The notes under the pieces: model-generated
Seen by the model: only the letters and a program-made list of their open reading frames with translations
Told to the model about the DNA's origin: nothing
The model's database searches: none
Shown: piece by piece, positions 16,351 through 24,092 of the stretch
How positions within the stretch are numbered: position 1 is the stretch's first letter
How the letters are laid out: every line of letters starts with the position of its first letter
Translations under genes and position numbers: made by a program
Assembly (NCBI RefSeq): GCF_029626265.1
Contig: NZ_JARUBN010000001.1
Span: 6,079,001-6,143,000 of the forward strand
Source: Micromonospora sp. WMMD1102
GTDB lineage: Bacteria; Actinomycetota; Actinomycetes; Mycobacteriales; Micromonosporaceae
Length of the DNA: 64,000 nt
Direction of reading: 5' to 3'

Positions 16351-18030
16351 GTCCCGGAAGCGGCGGCCGGCGGTGACCAACTGCTCCAGCAGGGGCGCCG
16401 GGGCGAGCCCCGGCTCCCGGGACTCGCGGTAGAGCGCCCGCTGGATCCGCAGCACCACCGCCGGGCCGACCGCGTCCAGCACGTCGAACGGGCCCGCAGG
16501 ATAGCCGCAGCCGAGGGTCATCGCGTGGTCGATGTCGTCCGCCGACGCGTACGACGCCTCAAGCATCCGCACCGCGTCGTTCAGGTACGGGAAGAGCAGT
16601 GCGTTCACCACGAAGCCGGCCCGGTCCCCGCAGACCACCCCGGTCCGGCCCAGCCCGGCGCAGACCGTCCGGGCGGTGGCGACCGCCTCGGCCGAGGTGC
16701 GCACGGTCCGGACGATCTCCACAAGCGCGCCGGCCCGGGTCGGGTCGAGCAGGTGCAGCCCGACCACCTCGGCCGGCTGCCGGGCCGCCATCGCGACGTC
16801 GATCACCGGCAGCGTGCCGGTGGTGGTGGCGAGCAGCACCTCCGGCTTGCAGACCTCGGCCAGCTCGGCGAAGAGGGCCCGCTTGACCGCCAGTTCGTCG
16901 GCCACCGCCTCCACCACCAGGTCGGCGTCGGCCAGCCCGCCGAGCTGCTCCGGCGGGGTCACCAGCACGTCGTAGCCGGCCTGTCCGAAGAGGTCGCCGA
17001 GCCGGTCGGCCGGATCGCCGGTGCCGACAATCCCGATCCGGCGCACCGGTCGGCCGCCGTCCGCCGGTGCCGCCGCCGGGGTCCGCCCGTCGGGTACGAC
17101 GGTTGCCGAACCGGGCCGTTCGTAGGCGTAGAAACCCTGGCCGGACTTGCGGCCGAGCAGTCCCGCCGTGACCATCTGGCGCAGCAGCGGCACCGGGGCG
17201 TGCCGCCGGTCCCGCCCACCCCGCCGGTACATGGTCTCCAGGATCTCGTAGGCCGTGTCCAGGCCGATCAGGTCCAGCAGGGTCAGCGGCCCCATCGGCA
17301 GCCCGGCGCCGAGCCGCATCGCGGTGTCGATCTCCTCGCGGGTGGCGTACCCCGACTCGACCATCGCGACCGCCTGGTTGAGGTACCCGAACAGCAGCGC
17401 GTTGGCGACGAAGCCGGCCCGGTCGGCGATGGTCACGCCGACCTTGCCCAGCCGGGCGCAGAGCGCCTGCACCGCGCCGACCGCCTCGGCCGAGGTGGTG
17501 ACGGTCCGGACCACCTCGACCAGCTTCATCACCGGCGCCGGGTTGAAGAAGTGCATCCCGATCACCCGGTCCGGCCGGCCGGTCGCGACGGCGATCTCGG
17601 TGACGCTCAGCGAGGAGGTGTTGCTGGCCAGGATCGCGCCCGGCCGGCAGATCCGGTCCAGCTCGGCGAAGAGCCGTCGCTTGAGGTCGAGCCGCTCGGG
17701 TACCGCCTCGATCACCAGGTCGACCTCGGTCAGCGCGGGCAGCCCGACGGCGAAGGTGATCCGCTCGACGAGCGCGTCCCGGTCGGCGGCGCTCAGCCGG
17801 CCCCGGGCCACCGCCCGGTCGGTGGAGCGGGCCAGGGTGGCCCGGCCCCGGTCCAGCGCCTCGGCGGTGATCTCCACGGCCACCACCCGGAGGCCGCTGC
17901 GGGCGAAGACCTCCGCGATCCCGGCGCCCATGGTGCCCAACCCGACGACGCCGACGGTGTCGATGGTGCCGCCGGCACCGGTCGTTCCGGTGTCGATGGT
18001 GCCGCCGGCACCGGTCGTCTCGCCTGTCAC
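16336..18030 (-). CDS. Fused double 3-hydroxyacyl-CoA dehydrogenase
   Basis: A 564-residue protein made of two tandem 3-hydroxyacyl-CoA dehydrogenase modules. Module 1 (about 25-305) has the NAD fold GLGTMGAGIAEVF, VIEAVPERLDLK, ASNTSSLSV at 135-143, catalytic His160 in MHFFNP and Glu172, and ends with the usual GRKSGQGFYAYE. Module 2 (about 330-564) starts RRIGIVGTGDPADRLG: the third glycine of the dinucleotide loop is lost and SNTSS is replaced by TTTGT, although His (GLHLLDP) and Glu (LVEIV) remain. So the first module is probably active and the second may be reduced or structural. It acts in fatty-acid or (hydroxy)butyryl-CoA metabolism in the cytoplasm. The N-terminus has a perfect 33-bp internal repeat. 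Confidence 0.88.
   Translation of the reverse strand: MTGETTGAGGTIDTGTTGAGGTIDTVGVVGLGTMGAGIAEVFARSGLRVVAVEITAEALDRGRATLARSTDRAVARGRLSAADRDALVERITFAVGLPALTEVDLVIEAVPERLDLKRRLFAELDRICRPGAILASNTSSLSVTEIAVATGRPDRVIGMHFFNPAPVMKLVEVVRTVTTSAEAVGAVQALCARLGKVGVTIADRAGFVANALLFGYLNQAVAMVESGYATREEIDTAMRLGAGLPMGPLTLLDLIGLDTAYEILETMYRRGGRDRRHAPVPLLRQMVTAGLLGRKSGQGFYAYERPGSATVVPDGRTPAAAPADGGRPVRRIGIVGTGDPADRLGDLFGQAGYDVLVTPPEQLGGLADADLVVEAVADELAVKRALFAELAEVCKPEVLLATTTGTLPVIDVAMAARQPAEVVGLHLLDPTRAGALVEIVRTVRTSAEAVATARTVCAGLGRTGVVCGDRAGFVVNALLFPYLNDAVRMLEASYASADDIDHAMTLGCGYPAGPFDVLDAVGPAVVLRIQRALYRESREPGLAPAPLLEQLVTAGRRFRDPAAD
17956..18018. repeat. 33-bp in-frame tandem repeat at the 5' end of the double dehydrogenase gene
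   Basis: A 30-bp sequence at 17956-17985 is repeated exactly at 17989-18018. It encodes TTGAGGTIDT twice in the protein's N-terminal extension, ahead of the dehydrogenase fold. Confidence 0.75.
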
Positions 18031-18141
18031 CCCTGGCCTCCCACTGTGTCCGGGCCGCGAGCTGAACGGCCGCTAGGTCACCTGCGGCGAGTCTGCCACG
18101 GGCCGCCCGGACGCCTCGGCCGGGCCTGCGGGTGCCCCGGC

Positions 18142-19218
18142 CTACCGGTGGTCGAGCAGGTCGAGCTGGTCGAGCAGGTCGGACAGGGCGGCGGCGAACT
18201 CGACCGGACGTTCGAGGTTGGGCGAGTGGCCGCAGCCCGGGAAGACGATCTCGCGGTAGCTTCCGCCCGCCGCCGCGTACCGGTCCAACACCGCCCGGGT
18301 CTGCCCGACCATCGGCTGCGGCGGGCACGCCTGCACCCCCGGCCAGCCGGGCAGTACGCCGAGCGCGCCGAGCTGGGCAAGGTCGAAGAGGGAGGTGTCC
18401 GAGACGATCACGTCGGCGTCGCCGCGTACCCAGGTGATCGGCGGCTTGACCGGGACGGCCACCAGCTCGTCGGCGACCCGGAAGTGCTTCGGCGCCAGCG
18501 CGTTGAGTACGCCCCGGTCCCCCGGCGCCATCCCCGGCCAGTTGGCGCTCGGTGCCGTCGTGCCCGGATAGTTGTCGTCACCGGTGGCGGTGGAGAGCAC
18601 CGAGTCGAGCAGCAGTTCCTCGTCGGCGCCGAGGCTGGCCGGGTCGGCGACGTACGCGCTGCGGAGTACCGCCCGTGGGCTGGTCCGCTCGTCGGCACTG
18701 CGGTCTCCGGCGGCCAGCCGGGCCACGAAGTCCCGGTTGCCCGTGCCGCCTCCGGTGCCGGCGAAGTCCGGGGTGGTCGGGGTGCCGTCCAACTCCCGGG
18801 TCCCGCCGAAGCCGTACGGCGACACCGGCGCCGCCAGCAGCAGCCCGGCCACCCGGTCGGGGCTGTCGACCAGCAGCCGCATCGCCACTCCGCCGCCCAG
18901 CGAGTGCCCGACCAGCACCGGCCGGGCGTTCGCCACCGGGAACAGGGCCGGTTCGTCGAGCAGCGCGGCGACGTCGTCGGCGAAGTCGCCGAGCCCGCGC
19001 GTCGCGTCCACCGGCGCCACCTCGGTGCCGCCGTAGCCGCGCAGGTCGGGGGCGACCAGCCGGAGGTGGGTCGGCAGCTGCCGGATGAGCGGCTGCCAGA
19101 AGTCGGCGGACGAGCAGTTGCCGTGGATCAGCACTACCGGTCGGCCGTCGGAGGGACCGGCCACCAGTACCCGCTGCCGGATGCCGTTCGCCGGAATCTC
19201 GTGTCGCCGGATCTCCAT
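18142..19218 (-). CDS. Alpha/beta hydrolase, haloalkane-dehalogenase/esterase type
   Basis: A 358-residue hydrolase. ATG 19218 is chosen because the fold begins at once (EIRRHEIPANGIRQRVL); the longer open frame upstream is GC-rich shadow. Motifs in order: VVLIHGNCSSADFWQ (oxyanion HGN), APDLRGYGGT, VLVGHSLGGGVAMRLL with the Ser nucleophile, a long cap domain with an unusual Gly/Asp/Thr-rich insert (about 150-240), a probable catalytic Asp in WVRGDADVIVS, and the His in FPGCGHSPNLERP. It is probably a cytoplasmic esterase, lipase or epoxide-hydrolase-like enzyme. The cap insertion is longer than in typical 270-300-residue relatives. Substrate unknown. Confidence 0.82.
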   Translation of the reverse strand: MEIRRHEIPANGIRQRVLVAGPSDGRPVVLIHGNCSSADFWQPLIRQLPTHLRLVAPDLRGYGGTEVAPVDATRGLGDFADDVAALLDEPALFPVANARPVLVGHSLGGGVAMRLLVDSPDRVAGLLLAAPVSPYGFGGTRELDGTPTTPDFAGTGGGTGNRDFVARLAAGDRSADERTSPRAVLRSAYVADPASLGADEELLLDSVLSTATGDDNYPGTTAPSANWPGMAPGDRGVLNALAPKHFRVADELVAVPVKPPITWVRGDADVIVSDTSLFDLAQLGALGVLPGWPGVQACPPQPMVGQTRAVLDRYAAAGGSYREIVFPGCGHSPNLERPVEFAAALSDLLDQLDLLDHR

Positions 19219-19225
19219 CGCAGCG

Positions 19226-19231
19226 ATGATG
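19226..19231 (-). promoter_or_regulatory. Weak -10 of a possible leaderless promoter (alpha/beta hydrolase gene)
   Basis: On the minus strand CATCAT precedes the ATG by 7 nt and no Shine-Dalgarno is visible. The match to TANNNT is imperfect. Confidence 0.3.
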
Positions 19232-19387
19232 CCAGCCGTCCGCCCGCGGCGACATGTGGCCGTCCGACACATCCCGGGGCCGGATCCTCCCCCGGCCCCA
19301 CTCCTCCCGGCACCACTCCCCCAGGCGCGACGCGGGCGTTCGCCCGGCGACCGCGCCGTCGGGACGGGCCGGACCAGACCCGCTGTG

Positions 19388-19418
19388 CAGACTGTCGAGC
19401 TGCCCCGTCTGTGCTCCC
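19388..19418 (+). repeat. Modular interspersed repeat, copy 1
   Basis: Core CAGACTGTCGAGCTG followed by CCCCGTCTGTGCTCCC. The same core-plus-inner arrangement, inverted, occurs at 28481-28514 and 28544-28572. Confidence 0.6.
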
Positions 19419-19658
19419 GCCAACCACGCCCGCCCACCACGCGCGGCAACCGCGACCGCCAACCGCGCGACCGGTCACCGCGACCGCCAACCGCGCCCAA
19501 CCACCGCAGCCGGCCACCGCGCGCCCGCCAACCGCGCCCGGCCACCGCAGCCGGCCACCGCGCGCCCGACCATCACGCCCGGCCAACCGCGCCCGCCAAC
19601 CGCGCCCGCTTCGCTTCCGGCGGCGGAGCGCGGCCGGCCGGCCGGAGGATCTTCGGTG

Positions 19659-19688
19659 CCCCGTTCGTGCACCCAGCTCGACAGTCTG
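19659..19688 (-). repeat. Modular interspersed repeat, copy 2
   Basis: On the minus strand CAGACTGTCGAGCTG is followed by GGTGCACGAACGGGG, the reverse complement of the inner module seen in copy 1. Core and inner module can therefore be joined in either orientation. Confidence 0.6.
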
Positions 19689-19750
19689 CCCAGCAGGTCA
19701 TGCCGGCCGGCGAACGGCACGGGCCGCCGCTCGACGGGTCGGGTAGGTGG

Positions 19751-20311
19751 TCACTGGAAGGCCAGGTAGACCCAGGCCATCCCGGTGGCGAGGGCGACGC
19801 CGCCGCCGATCATCAGCAGGATCCGCCGGGAGCGCCGGCCGGCCGTACCCATCAGCTGGGTCGGCGCGGCGAGCGCGCCGGCCGCCTCCGACGGCGGGGA
19901 TGCCGGTGCGGGTGGCGGTGCGGGTGGCGGTGCGGGTGGCGGCGGAAGCAGCGGCTTCAGCCCTCGGCTGAGGGTGCCCAACTGGTCGGTGGCGGCGGCA
20001 CCAGGGTCGAAGAACCGCAGCTCCAGATTCCCGAGCCGGATCCGGTCGCCGTCGCAGAGCTCGGTGTGCCCGGCGAGCCGCTCGTCGTTGAGCCAGGTGC
20101 CGTTTGTCGACCCGCTGTCGGTCAGCAGTACCCGCCCGGCGGCGAGTTCGACGGTGGCGTGCCAGCGACTGACCAACGGATCGTCCAGCGGCACATCGGC
20201 GCCGTCGGACCGACCGATCCGGCGTACGCCGGGGCGCAGTCGAAAACTGGCCCCTCTCAGTGGTCCGCTGGTGACGGTCAGTATCGGCAACAGCTCCAGT
20301 TCGTCGGACAT
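19751..20311 (-). CDS. FHA-domain protein with C-terminal membrane anchor
   Basis: A 186-residue protein; ATG 20311 lies 6 nt after GGAG. The FHA domain (about 10-100) has the phosphothreonine-binding residues RIGRSDGADV, VSRWHATVE and DSGSTNGTWLN. A Pro-rich linker (LLPPPPAPPPAPPPAP) leads to one C-terminal transmembrane segment (RILLMIGGGVALATGMAWVYLAF), so the FHA domain is tethered on the cytoplasmic side as a tail-anchored protein. FHA domains bind phosphothreonine peptides, usually made by Ser/Thr kinases; no kinase or phosphatase gene is adjacent. A role in membrane-proximal signalling is inferred. The next gene (ALDH) is divergent. Confidence 0.85.
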   Translation of the reverse strand: MSDELELLPILTVTSGPLRGASFRLRPGVRRIGRSDGADVPLDDPLVSRWHATVELAAGRVLLTDSGSTNGTWLNDERLAGHTELCDGDRIRLGNLELRFFDPGAAATDQLGTLSRGLKPLLPPPPAPPPAPPPAPASPPSEAAGALAAPTQLMGTAGRRSRRILLMIGGGVALATGMAWVYLAFQ

Positions 20312-20508
20312 GGATTTCTCCATCCGGCTCCGCCCCACCGACGCGGCAACGTCGGCCCCGGGTCAGCTTCCCATCCGACCAGGTCCGGTTCCACGTCCTG
20401 GCGGTCCGAGTCGCGCTGGCCAGGAAGCGGATCCGGGCTCGCCGGTTCGGCCGAGAGGAGATCGGGACGCGGCGATCCGTATGGCTACCCGTGAGTAATC
20501 CTCGGGTC

Positions 20509-20514
20509 TAGACT
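20509..20514 (+). promoter_or_regulatory. -10 hexamer of a probable leaderless promoter (aldehyde dehydrogenase gene)
   Basis: TAGACT is followed by 6 nt and the ATG at 20521. No Shine-Dalgarno precedes the start; no clear -35 hexamer. Confidence 0.5.
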
Positions 20515-20520
20515 TCCGCC

Positions 20521-22017
20521 ATGACGACCGTGAACGCTCCCGGCGTACCCGAAATCTCCGACGGCGAGCTGGTCTCCACCAATCCGGCGACCGGGGAGCT
20601 GGCCGGGCGGTTTCCGGTCGCGGACGCCGAGGCGGTCGGCCGGGCCGTCGAACGGGCCAGGACCGCCGCGCAGTGGTGGGCCGACCTCGGCTTCGCCGGC
20701 CGGCGGAGCCGGCTGCTGCGCTGGCGGGCGCTGCTGGCCAACCGGATCACCGAACTCGCCGAACTGTCGCACCTGGAGACCGGCAAGCCGGTCGCCGACG
20801 CGGTGGTCGAGGCGGTGAGCGCGATCGACCACCTCGACTGGGCGGCCCGGAACGCCAAGCGGGTGCTCGGACCCCGCCGGATGCGGTCCCGGCTCGTGGT
20901 GGCCGAGTTCTCCGCCCGGCTCGAATACCGGCCCCTCGGCGTGGTCGGGATGATCGCGCCGTGGAACTATCCGGTACTGACCCCACTCGGCGCCTTCGGC
21001 TACGCGCTCGCCGCCGGGAACGCGGTGGTGCTCAAGCCCAGCGAGTACACCCCGGCGGTCGGGCAGTGGCTGGTCGACACGTTCGCCGAGATCGTGCCGG
21101 AGCAGCCGGTGTTGCAGGCGGTGCACGGGCTCGGTGAGGTGGGCGCCGCACTCTGCCGGTCCGGCGTGGACAAGATCGCGTTCACCGGCTCGACGCGTAC
21201 CGCGAAGAAGGTGATGGCGGCCTGCGCCGAGACGCTCACCCCGCTGGTCGTCGAGGCGGGCGGCAAGGACGCCATGATCGTCGACGACGACGCCGACCTG
21301 GACGCCGCCGCCGAGGCGTGCGTCTGGGGCGCGCTGACGAACGCCGGGCAGACCTGCATCGGGATCGAGCGGGCCTACGTCACCGCACCCGTCTACGACG
21401 CCTTCGTCGACAAGGTGGTGACCAGGGCCAGCCGGCTCACCGTCGGGGCCGACGACACCGACCTCGGCCCGATCACCATGCCCGGCCAGATCGAGACGAT
21501 CCGTCAGCACATCGAGGACGCCGTGGCGCGCGGCGGGCGGGCGGTACTCGGCGGGCCGGAGGCGGTACGGCCACCGTACGTACACCCGACGATCCTGCTC
21601 GACGTACCCGAGGATGCCGACGCGGTCCGCGAGGAGACCTTCGGGCCGACCCTCACCATCGCCCGGGTGGCCGACGCCGACGAAGCGCTGCGCCGCACCA
21701 ACGCGGTCCGCTACGGCCTCGGCGGCTCGGTCTTCGGCCGGCGCCGGGCGGCCGAGATCGCCGGCCGGATCCGCTCCGGGATGACGGCGATCAACTCCAC
21801 GCTGACCTTCGTCGGGATGCCGACACTCCCGTTCGGCGGAATCGGCGACTCCGGCTTCGGCCGGATCCACGGCGCGGACGGACTCCGCGAGTTCGCCCGC
21901 AGCAAGGCGGTGACGAGACGGCGGGCCCGCTCCGTGCTGCCGTCGATGACCTTCGAGCGGACTCCGGCCCAGGTGGAAAGGATCGTCAAAGCAGCCAAGA
22001 TTATGTACGGACGGTGA
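20521..22017 (+). CDS. NAD(P)-dependent aldehyde dehydrogenase (succinate-semialdehyde dehydrogenase-like)
   Basis: A 498-residue ALDH-superfamily enzyme. Conserved elements in order: MIAPWNYPVLTP (substrate/cofactor Asn), VLKPSEYTP, FTGSTRTAKKV (NAD-binding turn), general base Glu245 in VVEAGGKDAMIV, nucleophile Cys279 in NAGQTCIGIER, EETFGPTLTI, and LPFGGIGDSGFGR. The 34-residue Glu-Cys spacing is standard. Its sequence is of the type often annotated as succinate-semialdehyde or benzaldehyde dehydrogenase in actinobacteria; substrate is not decided by motifs. Cytoplasmic. It is transcribed alone, apparently from a leaderless promoter. Confidence 0.9.
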   Translation: MTTVNAPGVPEISDGELVSTNPATGELAGRFPVADAEAVGRAVERARTAAQWWADLGFAGRRSRLLRWRALLANRITELAELSHLETGKPVADAVVEAVSAIDHLDWAARNAKRVLGPRRMRSRLVVAEFSARLEYRPLGVVGMIAPWNYPVLTPLGAFGYALAAGNAVVLKPSEYTPAVGQWLVDTFAEIVPEQPVLQAVHGLGEVGAALCRSGVDKIAFTGSTRTAKKVMAACAETLTPLVVEAGGKDAMIVDDDADLDAAAEACVWGALTNAGQTCIGIERAYVTAPVYDAFVDKVVTRASRLTVGADDTDLGPITMPGQIETIRQHIEDAVARGGRAVLGGPEAVRPPYVHPTILLDVPEDADAVREETFGPTLTIARVADADEALRRTNAVRYGLGGSVFGRRRAAEIAGRIRSGMTAINSTLTFVGMPTLPFGGIGDSGFGRIHGADGLREFARSKAVTRRRARSVLPSMTFERTPAQVERIVKAAKIMYGR

Positions 22018-22083
22018 CTTCAAGCTGACCGATCGTAGGGACAAAAGGGCGACTAGGACATCCCTGGCCGCCTCCCGCATCGG

Positions 22084-22089
22084 TACCGT
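22084..22089 (+). promoter_or_regulatory. -10 hexamer of a probable leaderless promoter (methyltransferase gene)
   Basis: TACCGT is followed by 7 nt and the ATG at 22097; no ribosome site is visible. Confidence 0.45.
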
Positions 22090-22096
22090 TCGGCCA

Positions 22097-22765
22097 ATGG
22101 GGCTGCACGCGTTGCGATTCCGCCTGGTCGACAGCGAGAACTCCTGGGGCGGCCGACGGCGTGCGCGCCGGGCCGGCTGGCTCGCCGAGACCTTCCCGGA
22201 CCTGGCCCAGATGTCCGTGATCGACCTCGGCGGACGGGTCGACACCTGGCAGCAGGCCCCGGTACGCCCCAAACACGTGCACGTGGTGAACCTCGAAGAG
22301 GTGCCGATCGACGTACCCGAGTGGGCGGAGGTGGACCGGGGCGACGCCTGCGCGCTGCCCCGGCCGATCGCCAACCGCCGCTACGACCTGGTCTTCTCCA
22401 ACTCGGTGCTGGAACACGTCGGCGGGCACGAGCGCCGGCTGCGGTTCGCCGAGACGGTGCACGCGCTCTCCGACGCGCACTGGGTGCAGACGCCGTACCG
22501 GTACTTCCCGATCGAGCCGCACTGGATCGCCCCGGGGATGCAGTTCACCCCGGTCCGGGTGCGGATCGCGCTGGCCCGCCGCTGGCCACTGGCGCACACC
22601 CGGCCGGACTGCCGGGAGACGGCGACCCAGCAGGTGCTCTGGACCGAACTCGTGGACCGGTCGCAGATGCGGCACTACTTCCCGCACTCCCGGATCCGGG
22701 CCGAACGGCTGGCCGGGATGGTCAAGTCACTGATCGCGGTCCGCACCGGCACCGGCGACTACTGA
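22097..22765 (+). CDS. Class I SAM-dependent methyltransferase
   Basis: A 222-residue protein. The SAM-binding core is short: motif I VIDLGGRVDTW, the acidic strand VNLEEVPID, GDACALPRPIANRRYDLVFSN, and the post-motif VLEHVGGHERR. The C-terminal half (WVQTPYRYFPIEPHWI, ETATQQVLWTE) resembles Methyltransf_11-type enzymes found in glycan and natural-product clusters. Motif I has the DLGG form instead of the common DxGxGxG. Substrate unknown. The last residues (SLIAVRTGTGDY) are encoded by the first copy of a 32-bp tandem duplication, and the gene overlaps the convergent MauE-like gene by 7 bp. Confidence 0.75.
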   Translation: MGLHALRFRLVDSENSWGGRRRARRAGWLAETFPDLAQMSVIDLGGRVDTWQQAPVRPKHVHVVNLEEVPIDVPEWAEVDRGDACALPRPIANRRYDLVFSNSVLEHVGGHERRLRFAETVHALSDAHWVQTPYRYFPIEPHWIAPGMQFTPVRVRIALARRWPLAHTRPDCRETATQQVLWTELVDRSQMRHYFPHSRIRAERLAGMVKSLIAVRTGTGDY

Positions 22766-22793
22766 TCGCGGTCCGCACCGGCACCGGCGACCA
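22730..22793. repeat. 32-bp tandem duplication across the ends of two overlapping convergent genes
   Basis: CTGATCGCGGTCCGCACCGG plus 9 further bases occurs at 22730 and at 22762. The methyltransferase stop (22763-22765) and the MauE-like stop (22759-22761) lie at the junction, so both C-terminal tails are encoded by copies of the same unit. Confidence 0.75.
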
Positions 22794-23610
22794 GGGTGGC
22801 TCCGGTCGAGTCGTCCACCAGGGCCACCCGGACCCGGTCCGGCGCCACCTCCCCGGCCGGCACCGCGAAGACCGCCGTCGCCGGCCGGCCCTGGTAGCGG
22901 GCCGAGTAGCAGACCATCCGCCAGGACTCCTCCAGCCAGTGCTCCCGGACGTCCGAGGTGAGCAGCGCGGCGACCTGCCGGTACGCCGTACTGAGCTGGA
23001 GTTGCTGGACACTGGCCAGCAGCGGCACCCCGGCACCGTCGCGCAGCGGATGGGTGAGCCGGGCGCGGATCCGGCGCAGCGGCAGCAGCCAGTACCCGTC
23101 GAACTCCGGGGAGAGCGCGACGAGCAGGGCCGCCTCGGCCAGCAGCAGCCCGGTCGACGCGGCCGGGGCGGCGGCCAGCGCCGGCAGCCAGTACGTGCCA
23201 CCGGCCGCGACGCCGAAGAGCCCGGCGAGCAACAGCAGGCCGGCCCAGGCGATGCCGCGCCCGGTGACCGGGGTGGCCCGGGCGCTCAGGCAGCCGCACG
23301 AGGCGGCGGGCGCGACGCGGCGGGCGTACCAGAGATAGCCGACGAAGCCGACGAAGCCGGCGGCCAGCGCGGCTGCGGCCGGCGGCTCGGCGACCGGGGC
23401 CGGCGGCAGCACCAGCAGGACGCCGAGCAGCAGTTCCGCCCCGCCGAGCACGCGGTAGGCCGGCACCGCCCGCCCGGCACTCAGCAGCCTGCCGAGCGCC
23501 GAGTTGCCGGCCAGTTCGGCCGCGTGCCGGTCGAACAACTTGACCCGGGCCGACCAGATCAGCACGACCCCGACCAGCAGGGACTGGAGCGCCGCCAACG
23601 ACTGGAACAT
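22759..23610 (-). CDS. MauE/DoxX-like polytopic membrane protein
   Basis: A 283-residue protein with about four to five membrane spans, starting at an ATG behind a GGAGG Shine-Dalgarno. The N-terminal part (SLLVGVVLIWSARVKLFDR, then RVLGGAELLLGVLLVLPP) and the short cysteine motif SCGCLSA after the third span match the MauE family, membrane proteins thought to help make disulfide bonds in the methylamine dehydrogenase system; actinobacterial relatives are common and mostly uncharacterised. The C-terminal 110 residues look soluble (VCYSARYQGRPATAVFAVP) and are an addition to the family core. No thioredoxin-like partner gene is adjacent. The redox role is inference. Confidence 0.7.
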   Translation of the reverse strand: MFQSLAALQSLLVGVVLIWSARVKLFDRHAAELAGNSALGRLLSAGRAVPAYRVLGGAELLLGVLLVLPPAPVAEPPAAAALAAGFVGFVGYLWYARRVAPAASCGCLSARATPVTGRGIAWAGLLLLAGLFGVAAGGTYWLPALAAAPAASTGLLLAEAALLVALSPEFDGYWLLPLRRIRARLTHPLRDGAGVPLLASVQQLQLSTAYRQVAALLTSDVREHWLEESWRMVCYSARYQGRPATAVFAVPAGEVAPDRVRVALVDDSTGATLVAGAGADRDQ

Positions 23611-23631
23611 CTCACCCTCCTCTCTCGGAAG

Positions 23632-23693
23632 AGGTGTAAGGAAGGGCCCCCGCTACAACAAAAAGCGATATGCGGGGGCCCTTCCTTACACCT
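23632..23693. repeat. Perfect 22-bp inverted repeat (possible terminator or REP-like element)
   Basis: The arm starting AGGTGTAAGGAAGGGCCCCC (23632-23653) and its exact complement (23672-23693) flank an 18-nt AT-richer loop (23654-23671). It lies directly upstream of the MauE-like start and touches the last codon of the pseudogene. The arms are unusually AG-rich for this DNA. Confidence 0.8.
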
Positions 23694-24034
23694 CAGTTGG
23701 CGGCGTAGACGGTGGCGATGCTGATCTCGTTGGTGTCGGGTGCCAGGCGCCGATCACCTGGACGTGCCCGCCGACCTTCAGCAGCGAGACGTCGGAGATG
23801 GCCGGGGTGCCGTTGTAGACCGCCGCGGTGGTGCCGGGTACGACGTGCCCGATCAGCCGCCGGCCGTGGTGGTCGAGGTGCAGCACGTTGCGGCCGACCG
23901 AGGCGATGTGCGCGGTCAGGTTGACGATGTTGGCCCAGAGCGAGTCGGCGGCGAGGGTGCCGTCGGGGAGCCGGACGCCCGGACGTACATGCCGTCGCCC
24001 TGGCAGAAATCCCCGGAGTCAATCGATGTAACTG
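23693..24034 (-). pseudogene. Frameshifted remnant of a secreted or surface protein
   Basis: No single frame is intact, but three frames join into one plausible sequence on the minus strand: DSGDFCQGDGMYVR, then GVRLPDGTLAADSLWANIVN and GHVVPGTTAAVYNG, then PDTNEISIATVYAAN before the stop at 23693. Shifts are needed near 23970 and near 23750. The third-base GC pattern also changes frame at these points. There is no N-terminal signal sequence left. Upstream (about 24034-24056) is CTGAAAGTTTCTTCAG, a near-palindrome that looks like an old operator. I do not recognise the family. A sequencing error could mimic this, but two shifts make decay more likely. Confidence 0.6.
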
Positions 24035-24092
24035 AAAGTTTCTTCAGTGCGGGCGCATGAAACCGCCCGGGGTCACCCCACCGGGGAGAGAA

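Larger units (their letters stand above)
19219..19750. repeat. Intergenic region: low-complexity CCAACCGCGCCCG array flanked by inverted copies of a modular repeat
   Basis: This 532-bp gap has no credible gene. From about 19420 to 19620 it is a degenerate array of short C-rich units (variants of CCGCGCCCGCCAA and CCACCGCAGCCGG). It is bracketed by CAGACTGTCGAGCTG (19388-19402) and its inverse CAGCTCGACAGTCTG (19674-19688), which also occur near 28.4-28.6 kb. The whole block is bounded like a non-autonomous inserted element, but I found no target duplication. Confidence 0.55.

Noticed and set aside
16525..19746. Plus-strand open frame of over 1000 codons
   Set aside because: Runs antisense through the double dehydrogenase, the hydrolase and the repeat array; low-complexity product, no signal.
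19219..19750. Complete insertion sequence
   Set aside because: No transposase frame and no target-site duplication; only short inverted repeats.
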